A stretch of DNA of 64,000 bases from Microlunatus elymi (GTDB taxonomy: Bacteria; Actinomycetota; Actinomycetes; Propionibacteriales; Propionibacteriaceae): contig NZ_CP041692.1 of NCBI RefSeq assembly GCF_007362775.1, forward strand, positions 3,782,001 through 3,846,000, given 5' to 3'. This document shows positions 56,918-64,000 of this stretch, piece by piece. Under the pieces are notes generated by a model. That model was not told the DNA's origin, ran no database searches, and saw only the letters and a list, made by a program, of their open reading frames with translations. Every line of letters begins with the position of its first letter. Within the stretch, counting starts at the first letter, position 1. Both the position numbers and the translations under genes were made by a program.

Positions 56918-57727
56918 TCAGTCGAGCGGACGCCAATAGGCACAGAAGTCAAGTCTGCTCTTCGGTACGCCGGCGGCTTTGATCATGTTCCGAGCGGCGA
57001 GCATCATCGACGCCTCGCCCACCACGTAGCCGTAACTGTCCGGCGAAATCTGCATCGCGGCGAGCCGTTCCAGGAGATGCCGGCCGGGCATCGCGGTCGA
57101 GTCACGTACCAGCCACTGCGCGTCGGCAGCAAGATCTCGTACGTCGTCGGCATGCGGCACCTCGAGCAGGTACGTGGCCGGCCGGCCCGCCAACGAACGG
57201 GCAATACCCTCCACTCCGGGAACACCGGATTCGTCGGCGATGATCAAGATCGGACGATCATCATCTGCCGGGGCGAAGATCCGCCCCTGATCCAGCAGGG
57301 CCACCCGGTCCCCCGGCTGGGCGGAGCAGGCCCAGTTGGCCGCAATCCCTTCCACAGCACCGGATGCCGAGCCGTGCACGACGAAATCGATGTCCAGTTC
57401 CCAGCCGTCCTCGATCCGCCGAGCGGCCCGGATGGTGTAGTTGCGGATGACGGGACGCCGGTCCGGTTCGGCGTCCGTCCAGCGGCGATACCAGCCCTCG
57501 AGTCCGCCGTACGGTGGCTCCAGAATGCTGTGCTCGTTGGGCAGGAACAGCCGGACCCACTGATCGAAGCCGAGGTGGTCGAACTCCTCGACGAAGCGCG
57601 GGTCACGGCACTCGACCGTGACCCGCACGAACCCCGACGAGACGCGCGCCTTGTTGATCACGACGGCATCGGTCACCGAACCGGCATTGGGCTTGACCAT
57701 CCGGTCCGATGTCAGTGTCTCCGTCAT
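56918..57727 (-). CDS. Siderophore-interacting protein (ferric-siderophore reductase, ViuB-like)
   Basis: A 269-residue cytoplasmic flavoprotein that releases iron from imported siderophores by reduction. The FAD-binding motif RNYTIRAARR is followed by the DFVVHGSASGAVEGIAANWACSAQPGDRVALLDQG region. The SIP C-terminal domain reads PILIIADESGVPGVEGIARSL... YGYVVGEASMMLAARNMIKAAGVPKSRLDFCAYWRPL. A well-formed DtxR/IdeR-type iron box lies 36 nt upstream of the ATG. The gene stands alone. Confidence 0.94.
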   Translation of the reverse strand: MTETLTSDRMVKPNAGSVTDAVVINKARVSSGFVRVTVECRDPRFVEEFDHLGFDQWVRLFLPNEHSILEPPYGGLEGWYRRWTDAEPDRRPVIRNYTIRAARRIEDGWELDIDFVVHGSASGAVEGIAANWACSAQPGDRVALLDQGRIFAPADDDRPILIIADESGVPGVEGIARSLAGRPATYLLEVPHADDVRDLAADAQWLVRDSTAMPGRHLLERLAAMQISPDSYGYVVGEASMMLAARNMIKAAGVPKSRLDFCAYWRPLD

Positions 57728-57762
57728 TGCTGCTCCCGCCGGGTCGCCTGCTGATTCTCAAA

Positions 57763-57781
57763 CTAGGTTAGGCAAGCCTAA
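57763..57781 (-). promoter_or_regulatory. DtxR/IdeR-type iron box
   Basis: CTAGGTTAGGCAAGCCTAA matches the iron-box consensus (TTAGGTTAGSCTAACCTAA style) with only a few differences. It sits directly in front of the siderophore-interacting protein gene, as expected for iron-dependent repression. Confidence 0.8.
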
Positions 57782-57829
57782 GCGATGTCCGGCGGGAGCG
57801 GTACCTCGGGTCGATCGGTGGGACCAGAC

Positions 57830-58942
57830 TCAGGACTGCACGACTCCGCCGGGCGCGTCCTGCAGCGGGACCGGATCGGGACGCTGGCAGCTGGTCTGGA
57901 CGTCCACTGCGACCCCCTGGTCGGCGGAGTCCAGCAGCGACAGCATGACGTCCAGCACGTGCAGGGCAAGCTCACCGGAGGCTCGTCCGTCCTGGCCGGC
58001 CGGCGTCGCCGCAAGATCGGCAATGCCGTAGCCGCGACCGGCGTCGCGGTAGCCAGCGGACACCGGCAGCGTGGTCCACTCGCCGCCGACCTCGTGCAGT
58101 TCGACGTCGCCGTCGAACCGGTTCGGATCCGGCACCACCAGCGACGCGGTGGAGCCGTGCACCTCGATGTTGGACGCCTTGGTCGCCGCGGCATCGAAAC
58201 TCATCACCAGCGTGGAGAGTGCGCCGGACTCGTGCACCAGCACACCGGTCACGTGGGTGTCCACGGCGACGTCGATGATCTCGCCGGCGCGCGCGCCCGA
58301 GCCGATGGTCCTGGTCGGCCGGGTGTGACTGGCCGCACCGATCACCCGACGAACCGGTCCGAGCATGGTGATCAAGGACGACACGTAATAGGGGCCCATG
58401 TCCAGCAGCGGACCGCCGCCGGGCTGGTAGTAGAAGTCCGGATTCGGGTGCCAGCGTTCGTGCCCCGGAGTGATCATGGTCGCGGTGGCGGAGATCGGCG
58501 TGCCGATCAGGCCGTCGTCGATCGCCTTGCGGGCGGTCTGGGTGCCGGTACCCAGCACGGTGTCCGGTGCCGATCCGACCCGGACCCCGGCTGCACGCGC
58601 CGCCTCGATGATCTTGATCCCGTCGGACAGCGTCGCGGCCAGCGGCTTCTCCCCGTACACCGCCTTGCCGGCCGCGATCGCCTGCAACGCGATCTCCGCG
58701 TGCGCGGCCGGAATGGTCAGGTTGAGGACAAGATCAACATCCTCGCTGTTGATCAACTCGTCCACGCTCAGCGCCGATGCGCCGTACTTCTGCGCGACCT
58801 CGGCGGCCCGGGTCAGATCAAGATCGGCAACGGCGGTCAGCTGCAGGATGGGCAGCCGTTCGATCACGGCCAGATACTGTCCGGAGATTGCCCCGGCGCC
58901 GATCATGCCGATCTTGATCGGATTCAGCGTGCTGTCGCTCAC
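57830..58942 (-). CDS. Gfo/Idh/MocA-family oxidoreductase
   Basis: A 370-residue NAD(P)-binding dehydrogenase. The Rossmann motif reads IGMIGAGAISGQYLAVIERLPILQL. The EKP motif is GKAVYGEKPLAATLSDGIKII, and the substrate domain shows GGGPLLDMGPYYVSSLITMLGPVRRV. The GTG at 58942 overlaps the stop of the ThuA gene (GTGA), so both are translated together. ThuA plus Gfo/Idh pairs commonly act in disaccharide or sugar 3-keto metabolism. The divergent LacI protein probably controls them. Confidence 0.92.
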   Translation of the reverse strand: MSDSTLNPIKIGMIGAGAISGQYLAVIERLPILQLTAVADLDLTRAAEVAQKYGASALSVDELINSEDVDLVLNLTIPAAHAEIALQAIAAGKAVYGEKPLAATLSDGIKIIEAARAAGVRVGSAPDTVLGTGTQTARKAIDDGLIGTPISATATMITPGHERWHPNPDFYYQPGGGPLLDMGPYYVSSLITMLGPVRRVIGAASHTRPTRTIGSGARAGEIIDVAVDTHVTGVLVHESGALSTLVMSFDAAATKASNIEVHGSTASLVVPDPNRFDGDVELHEVGGEWTTLPVSAGYRDAGRGYGIADLAATPAGQDGRASGELALHVLDVMLSLLDSADQGVAVDVQTSCQRPDPVPLQDAPGGVVQS

Positions 58943-59655
58943 CGGGTCACCCACAACAGGCCGCGCTCGATGATGGTGCGTACCGACGGATCCTGAACCA
59001 CGCTCAGCTGATGGCCAGGGGTACAGACGAACACCTTGCCCTTGCCCCACTGCCGAGTCCAGATCGCCGGGCAGGTGATCGGCCGGTGCCAGTTGTCGAA
59101 GTCCCGGCTGGGGATCGTCGTGGTCGCCAGCACGTCGTTGTAGTCGTCGCTGAGCACCCAGTACTGCTCGGTCTCCAACTCGAAGTCGGAGATGCCGGCC
59201 ACGATCGGGTGATCGGCCTGCTCCGGCACGATGTTGACGCTGTAGCGGACGAAGTTGTCGCCGGCTTCGCCCTTCAACTCCGCCGGCCGGCCCTTGGCCT
59301 GGTGGTGGGCGAACTGGCCGCCGATCAGTTGCAGATAATCGGCCTCGTTGCGGTACGAGTCCGCGATGCCGCCGTGCCAACCGGCCAGGCCGGTGCCGGC
59401 CGCGACCGCGGCGCGCAGCCCCTTCAGCTCGTCGCGTTCGATCGTCGACATGGTGACGACCTGGACGATCAGGTCGACGGTGGCGAGGTAGTCGGCGTCG
59501 GCGTAGATCTTGGTGCTGTCCTCGACGCGCACCTGATAGCCGTTGTCGGTCAGGAACGGGACGAACGAGTCGGTGGTCTGCACCGGTTCGTGGCCGTCCC
59601 AGCCACCCCTCACGATCAGCGCGGTCGGATTCTTGCCCTGGCTCGGTGTCGTCAT
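58939..59655 (-). CDS. ThuA-like domain protein (trehalose-utilisation type)
   Basis: A 238-residue class-I-glutamine-amidotransferase-like fold. It shows ALIVRGGWDGHEPVQTTDSFVPFL, the TVDLIVQVVTMSTI strand, GLAGWHGGIADSYRNEADYLQLIGGQF, and DHPIVAGISDFELETEQYWV. ThuA proteins work with ThuB-type dehydrogenases on disaccharides or keto-sugars; the exact reaction is not settled. The ATG at 59655 has AAGGAG only ~16 nt upstream. It is the first gene of a two-gene operon and is divergent from the LacI gene. Confidence 0.9.
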   Translation of the reverse strand: MTTPSQGKNPTALIVRGGWDGHEPVQTTDSFVPFLTDNGYQVRVEDSTKIYADADYLATVDLIVQVVTMSTIERDELKGLRAAVAAGTGLAGWHGGIADSYRNEADYLQLIGGQFAHHQAKGRPAELKGEAGDNFVRYSVNIVPEQADHPIVAGISDFELETEQYWVLSDDYNDVLATTTIPSRDFDNWHRPITCPAIWTRQWGKGKVFVCTPGHQLSVVQDPSVRTIIERGLLWVTR

Positions 59656-59724
59656 CTGCTGTCGGTCGCTCCTTGTTGGTCCGGCCGAAGCACGCGGAGG
59701 GCCGCAGCCGAAGTAGGTTTGAAG

Positions 59725-59834
59725 TTGCGCAATCACAGACCCTGCGACGGCGCCGCAGTCGAGCATTCCACCGCGCAATCGCAGTGTCAATCGTCACGAA
59801 GCCGGCACTCCGGATCCGTCCGATGTTGCGCAAC
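59725..59834. promoter_or_regulatory. Candidate LacI operators (TTGCGCAA)
   Basis: Palindrome AGTTGCGCAATC at 59723-59734, partial copy CGCGCAATCG at 59772-59781 and GTTGCGCAAC at 59825-59834 are spaced across the gap between thuA and lacI. CpG-centred 8-10 bp palindromes are typical of LacI-family operators. Confidence 0.6.
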
Positions 59835-59852
59835 TCGTCTCCGATGAACAGG

Positions 59853-60902
59853 ATGGATTCCGTGACTCCCGGCACCTCGCGCCAGCCGACCCTGGCCGAC
59901 ATCGCAGCCCGCGCCGGCACCACCGTGCCGACGGTGTCGAAGGTGCTGAACGGTCGCTCGGACGTGTCCGAGATCACCCGCAACAAGATCATGGAACTGG
60001 TCGCGCAGACCGGCTACCGCCGCCGCGGTACGACGCCGGTTGCCCGGCCGTCCAGGGACCGCAGGCTGATCGACCTGGTGATCAGCAACGTGGCCGGCGG
60101 CTGGGCCAATCAGGTCCTGGTCGGGGTGGAGAGCGCCGCCGCCGCAGCCGGTTACGACCTGGTGGTGACGGTGGCCCGCCCGGACGGCACCGCCTCGGTC
60201 CGCGACGACTGGGTGGCCCGGCTGCTGGCGCGGTCGTCTCCCGGGGTGGTGCTCGCGCTGGTCGACACCGGGATCGACCGGTTGGCCACCCTGCAGGCGG
60301 CGGGTGTGCCGGTGGTGCTGCTGGATCCGGTCGACCCGCCCCCGGACTCGGTGGCCAGCGTCGGTGCCACCAACTGGTCGGCCGGCCGGGACGTGGCCGA
60401 GCATCTGCTCGGCCTCGGGCATCGGCGTCTGGCCGTGCTCGCGGGCAGCTCCCGCCAGCTCTACAACCGGGCCCGGGTGGACGGCTTCGCCTCCGCCGTC
60501 CGGCTGCATCGTGACGATCCCGCCTCGGGCGGGCAGCGCGAGCCCACCGTCTGCCATCTCGAGCGGCAGCACTCCGCGGTCGAGGAGGCCGGCCGATTGC
60601 TCGACGACCCGCAACGTCCGACGGCGATCTTCGCCTGCGCCGACTATCTCGCGCTGGCGGTGATGCAGGCCGCGACCGCTCGCGACATCGCCATCCCCCA
60701 GCAGCTCAGCCTGGTCGGGTTCGACGATCTACCCGAGGCCGCCTGGGCCGGGCTGACCACCGTACGACAGCCGATCGCGGAAATGGGTGCGGCGGCGATG
60801 CGGCTGCTGTTGCGGCTGCGCGAGGCCGACCGACGGTTGCCCCGGGAGGAGCTGGCGACCTCACTGATCATCCGCGACACTACGGCGCCGCCGGCCGGCT
60901 GA
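59853..60902 (+). CDS. LacI-family transcriptional regulator
   Basis: A ~349-residue repressor. The DNA-binding part reads PTLADIAARAGTTVPTVSKVLNGRSDVSEITRNKI. The ligand-binding core includes IDLVISNVAGGWANQVLVGVESAAAAAGYDLVV, LGHRRLAVLAGSSRQLYNRARVDGF and ISLVGFDDLPEAAWAGLTTVRQP-like sequence. ATG 59844, ATG 59853 and GTG 59862 are all possible starts. TTGCGCAA sites upstream suggest it represses itself and the divergent thuA operon. The 3' end overlaps the convergent amidohydrolase gene by 42 nt. Confidence 0.92.
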   Translation: MDSVTPGTSRQPTLADIAARAGTTVPTVSKVLNGRSDVSEITRNKIMELVAQTGYRRRGTTPVARPSRDRRLIDLVISNVAGGWANQVLVGVESAAAAAGYDLVVTVARPDGTASVRDDWVARLLARSSPGVVLALVDTGIDRLATLQAAGVPVVLLDPVDPPPDSVASVGATNWSAGRDVAEHLLGLGHRRLAVLAGSSRQLYNRARVDGFASAVRLHRDDPASGGQREPTVCHLERQHSAVEEAGRLLDDPQRPTAIFACADYLALAVMQAATARDIAIPQQLSLVGFDDLPEAAWAGLTTVRQPIAEMGAAAMRLLLRLREADRRLPREELATSLIIRDTTAPPAG

Positions 60903-62405
60903 CCGGTCCAGGCCTTGTTCGGTCAACTCGCTCGGGCCGTACCGCCGACGACCGGCGACGGCGGTCGCGTGCACTCCGATGGTGATCAACTCCGGCCCGG
61001 TCAGGGTGTACGGATCGCTGTCCAGCAAGACCAGATCGGCCGCATCACCGGCCCGCACGATCCCTGGACCGCAGGTGGAGAAGCGCACCGCGTCGGCGAC
61101 CGGCAGCTGTTGTTCGCGATGCCACTCGCGCCCGATCACACCGTGCCGATCCACCGCCGCGGCGATCGCGTGCCACGGATCCAGCGGCGCAACCGGGGCG
61201 TCCGAACCGAATTCGATCGTGGCGCCCGCCTCGGCCAACGCCGCGTACGGAAATGATCGGCCGGTGCGTCCGGACCAGTAGCGATCAGCGACCGGCCAGT
61301 CGTCGATCGCATGCCACGGCTGCACACTGGCGACCACGCCCAGTGCGGCGAACCGACCAAGATCATCATCGGCGACCAGCTGGGCGTGCTCGATCCGACC
61401 GGCGATTCCGCTGGCAGCAAAGCAATCCAGCGCGATCGTGTTGGCCCGATCACCGATCGCGTGCACCGCGATCTGCAGGCCGCGACCCCGGGCGTCGGCC
61501 ATGATCGCGGTCAACTCGTCACGATCAAGAACCAGTTCGCCGTGATCATCGCCACCCGGGTACGGGTCGTGGCAGAGCGCGGTCCGGGTGTTCAACGAGC
61601 CGTCGACGAACACGTTGACCGGGCCCATGGTGATCAACCCATCGGTGCCCGACAGCGACTCCCCCGTCCGAAGGCCGCGGGTCGTCCGCTCGGACAAGGT
61701 GGCAGCCATCACTCCACAGTCGACCCGGATGGCGACTCCCCCGGCACGCCGTCTCCGCAGCCACACGGTCAGGTTGTCGGCGAACTCGAAGTCCCGGATC
61801 CCGGTCAACCCACGAGCGACCGCGCCCCGAAGCGCGGTGTCGACCCAGGCATCGGTCCGGTCGGCGGGCGGCTGCGGCAACGCCGCCAACCCGTCCATCC
61901 ACACCTTCTCCTTCAGCACCCCGGTCGGATGATCACGATGCCCGAGCAGCGTCATCCCGGCTGAGTTCGCCCAGCCGCAATGCAGGTCACCGCTGATCAT
62001 GATCACCGGAAGGCTGCCGAATTCGTCGTCCAGCAACGTCTTCGTCGGCTGCTCGGGCCAGAAGCCGTCCCGGAAGCCGGCGGCGATCACCGGCTCGCCA
62101 TCGACTCGGCGCGATGGTTGATGATCAAGCACGTCCCGGACCAGCCGGGTTGCGTGCTCGGCCGAGGTGGCAGCAGAGACGTCGATGCGTCCTTGCTGGA
62201 TCGCGTACTGGGTGGCGTGGACGTGCCCGTCGTACAAGCCGGGAATCAGCCAGCGACCCTCGGCATCATGCACAGACGCCCCGTCATTGCGGTGTGGTTC
62301 ATGATCAACAATGGCGCGGACCCGGCCGTCGCCGATCTTGACGTCGACCAGGCGGTCCGAGCCCGGACGGCGGACAGCAGCCAACCAAAGCGCATCGTCG
62401 GTCAT
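60861..62405 (-). CDS. YtcJ-like metal-dependent amidohydrolase
   Basis: A ~514-residue hydrolase of the amidohydrolase_3 family. Metal ligands appear in LIPGLYDGHVHATQ. Further conserved parts are AAGFRDGFWPEQPTKTLLDDEFGSLPVIMISGDLHCGWANSAG, VNVFVDGSLNTRTALCHDPYPG, QIAVHAIGDRANTIAL, GRIEHAQLV and IEFGSDAPVAPLDPW. The substrate is unknown. The ATG at 62405 overlaps the stop of the upstream FMN-dehydrogenase gene (ATGA), so it is the last gene of a coupled operon. Confidence 0.92.
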   Translation of the reverse strand: MTDDALWLAAVRRPGSDRLVDVKIGDGRVRAIVDHEPHRNDGASVHDAEGRWLIPGLYDGHVHATQYAIQQGRIDVSAATSAEHATRLVRDVLDHQPSRRVDGEPVIAAGFRDGFWPEQPTKTLLDDEFGSLPVIMISGDLHCGWANSAGMTLLGHRDHPTGVLKEKVWMDGLAALPQPPADRTDAWVDTALRGAVARGLTGIRDFEFADNLTVWLRRRRAGGVAIRVDCGVMAATLSERTTRGLRTGESLSGTDGLITMGPVNVFVDGSLNTRTALCHDPYPGGDDHGELVLDRDELTAIMADARGRGLQIAVHAIGDRANTIALDCFAASGIAGRIEHAQLVADDDLGRFAALGVVASVQPWHAIDDWPVADRYWSGRTGRSFPYAALAEAGATIEFGSDAPVAPLDPWHAIAAAVDRHGVIGREWHREQQLPVADAVRFSTCGPGIVRAGDAADLVLLDSDPYTLTGPELITIGVHATAVAGRRRYGPSELTEQGLDRSAGRRRRSVADDQ

Positions 62406-63652
62406 CGCCACCGGCCGAGGCTCACGTGACGCGGCGCAAGATCAACACTGCGGCGGACGCCGAGCAGTTGCATCGCTCGCCGGTACTCCTCAGCCAGGAT
62501 CTCGTACGCTCGCACCACACCATCCTGGCCGCCGGCCATGATCCCGTACAGGTAGGCCCGGCCGACCAGTGCGGCATCGGCGCCCAAGGCGCGTGCCGCA
62601 ACGATGTCCTGACCGTTGCGAATGCCGCTGTCGACCAGGATCGGCACCCGATCACCGAGGGCAGCACGGACCTCGGGCACCAGCGTGATCGGCGCCGGCG
62701 TACGGTCCAGCTGCCGGCCGCCGTGGTTGGACAGCACGACACCGTCGGCGCCGTGCTCGACCGCGGCGACGGCGCCGTCGACCGAGAGAATTCCCTTCAC
62801 CAGCAGGGTTCCGCGCCAGCTGTCGCGGATCCAGTCCAGGCTCTCCAGGCTGAGGTTGGAGTCGAACACCCGGTCGGCGATCTCGTTGAACTTGTACTTG
62901 GACTCCAGGAACATCAACGAGGCAAAGGAAACCTGCTCGGTGGTCAACTTGTTGACCCACCAGTACGGATGCTGAGCCATGTCCGCGATCGTCGACGGCC
63001 GCAGCGTCGGCGGGATGGTCAGCCCGTTCCGGTCGTCCCGGAATCGCTTGCCGGAGACCGCGGTGTCGCAGGTCAGCACGATCGTCGAACAGCCCGCGTT
63101 CGCCGCCCGGCGGATCAGTTCGGCGTTGATCTCCTGCGAGGTCGGGTAGAGCTGGAACCAGAGATCCACCTCGGGTGCGGCCGCCCGCACCTGCTCCACC
63201 GTGCTGTTGCCGACGGTGGACAACCCGTACGGGATGCCGACGGCCTGCGCAACGCGCGCCACCGCCGCCTCGCCGTGGTGATGCATCATCCGGGTGTAGC
63301 CGGTCGCGCCGAAGCCGAGCGGCAGCGACCAGGTCCGGCCGAGGAGTTCGACCTCAAGATCAGGATCGGCCACCGCTCGCAGCGCATCGGGATGAAAGGT
63401 CAGCCCTCGATAGGCCTGCACGTTGCGCTCGGCGGTGATCTCCGATTCCGCTGCCCCGTCGACGTAGTCGAACACCGATCGCGGGGTGGTCCGGCGTGCG
63501 ATCTTGCGCAGATCGTCGATGGTCAGCGCGTTGTCCAGCCGCCGCTGAACCCGATCACGGGAGACGGAGCGGAATTGGATGTTCTGTCGAATCTCCGACC
63601 AGCGCGGCCGGCGGCGTACCACCTCGACGGGAGGAAGTCCGGGAAGTCGCAT
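62402..63652 (-). CDS. FMN-dependent alpha-hydroxyacid dehydrogenase/oxidase (LldD-like)
   Basis: A ~416-residue flavoenzyme that oxidises L-lactate or a related 2-hydroxy acid. Family features are LTIDDLRKIARRTTPRSVFDYVDGAAESEIT, LGFGATGYTRMMHHHGEAAVARVA, LWFQLYP, LTCDTAVSGKR, LLVKGILS and the active-site GVVLSNHGGRQLD (His, Arg), then VLVGRAYLYG-like sequence. The ATG at 63652 lies 5 nt after the stop of the upstream dehydrogenase gene, with GGAGTGAGG as the ribosome site overlapping it. Operon partners suggest a sugar-acid substrate. Confidence 0.92.
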   Translation of the reverse strand: MRLPGLPPVEVVRRRPRWSEIRQNIQFRSVSRDRVQRRLDNALTIDDLRKIARRTTPRSVFDYVDGAAESEITAERNVQAYRGLTFHPDALRAVADPDLEVELLGRTWSLPLGFGATGYTRMMHHHGEAAVARVAQAVGIPYGLSTVGNSTVEQVRAAAPEVDLWFQLYPTSQEINAELIRRAANAGCSTIVLTCDTAVSGKRFRDDRNGLTIPPTLRPSTIADMAQHPYWWVNKLTTEQVSFASLMFLESKYKFNEIADRVFDSNLSLESLDWIRDSWRGTLLVKGILSVDGAVAAVEHGADGVVLSNHGGRQLDRTPAPITLVPEVRAALGDRVPILVDSGIRNGQDIVAARALGADAALVGRAYLYGIMAGGQDGVVRAYEILAEEYRRAMQLLGVRRSVDLAPRHVSLGRWR

Positions 63653-63657
63653 CGGCC

Positions 63658-63999
63658 TCACTCCGCCTGTTCATGATCATCACCGATCCGCAACAACACC
63701 TTGCTGGCAGCGGTTCTGTCGGCGGCGGTCCGGAACGCCTGCAGTGCCTCACGCAGCGGGAACTCGTGCGAGATCAGCGGTTCGGGATCGATCTCGTCTG
63801 CCAGCAACTCGATCGCCTCGGCAAACTCGGTGTGGAACCGCCAGGACCCGTGCAGCTGGAGCTCCTTGTTCACAAGGGCATTGCCGAGGATCGCGGTCAT
63901 CCCCGGCGGCAGGATGCCGACCTGAACGACTCGGCCGGCACGGCGTACGGTCCGGATGCAGCTGTTCAGCCCGGGCCCGGAACCGGATGCCTCGATCGC
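63658..63999 (-). CDS. Zinc-dependent L-idonate 5-dehydrogenase-like protein (C-terminal part)
   Basis: The frame is open to the window edge and gives the last ~113 residues of a medium-chain dehydrogenase: AIEASGSGPGLNSCIRTVRRAGRVVQVGILPPG, NALVNKELQLHGSWRFHTEFAEAIELLADEIDPEPLISHEFPLREALQAFRTAADRTAASKVLLR. The SWRF and PLISHEFPL patterns resemble L-idonate 5-dehydrogenase. The catalytic zinc site and most of the NAD fold lie outside the window. It is the first visible gene of the operon with the FMN dehydrogenase and amidohydrolase. Confidence 0.85.
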   Translation of the reverse strand, partial: AIEASGSGPGLNSCIRTVRRAGRVVQVGILPPGMTAILGNALVNKELQLHGSWRFHTEFAEAIELLADEIDPEPLISHEFPLREALQAFRTAADRTAASKVLLRIGDDHEQAE

Positions 64000-64000
64000 C

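Overview
The window is chromosomal DNA of a high-GC Gram-positive bacterium. The actinobacterial signs are GTG and TTG starts, leaderless-looking genes, a Kdp system, KatG, a DtxR/IdeR-type iron box, DUF1707 and DUF2207 proteins, and a tmRNA tag ending in ALAA. Gene order and protein style suggest a soil or plant-associated member of the Propionibacteriales (Microlunatus-like). That placement is an inference from style, not from a search.

Layout. 1-6715: K+ uptake and sensing operon kdpA(partial)-kdpB-kdpC-kdpD-kdpE. 6716-8600: a tandem array of ~50-bp units broken by an IS30-family element (6938-8239); related units also lie between kdpA and kdpB. 8848-16911: housekeeping and regulatory genes (YqgE, malic enzyme, LacI regulator, GNAT, a divergent SDR/TetR pair, SnoaL-like protein, membrane protein, Cys-rich ArsR-like regulator divergent from a DUF2249-cupin protein). 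16957-25955: katG, tmRNA, DUF1707 protein, FKBP isomerase, DUF2207 protein, smpB, a secreted protein, and trpS. A classical ribosome-mediated attenuator with an MTSRTCCWWAA leader peptide precedes trpS. 26126-30279: galM remnant, secreted GH43 enzyme, SDR and divergent TetR. 30518-35763: M23 hydrolase, ftsX, ftsE, a PPOX protein and prfB, an actinobacterial division block. 35867-40088: ROK sugar kinase, AraC regulator, PhyH dioxygenase, SDR and a small membrane protein whose 5' end is occupied by a group II intron (40094-42081). 42264-56102: TauE exporter and a pectin/rhamnogalacturonan locus (PL4 lyase, modular PL1 lyase with a frameshift, two CUT1 permeases, a Tat-lipoprotein binding protein, Gfo/Idh dehydrogenase, six-hairpin glycosidase). 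56439-64000: tRNA-Val, siderophore-interacting protein with an iron box, a ThuA plus Gfo/Idh pair facing a LacI regulator, and an operon of an L-idonate-dehydrogenase-like enzyme (partial), FMN alpha-hydroxyacid dehydrogenase and amidohydrolase.

How genes work together. KdpD/KdpE should control kdpFABC. The secreted lyases should cut pectin outside the cell, the ABC transporter should import oligosaccharides (its ATPase is not here and is probably a shared MsiK/MsmK type), and the dehydrogenase, glycosidase and kinase genes nearby are likely to process the products. prfB, ftsEX, the M23 hydrolase, smpB and ssrA are all on the minus strand. They look like an ancestral cluster opened up by later insertions.

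Repeats are unusually prominent: the 50-bp arrays, a three-copy hairpin family, GC-rich hairpins behind or between genes, and a REP-like motif that has become the KdpD tail.
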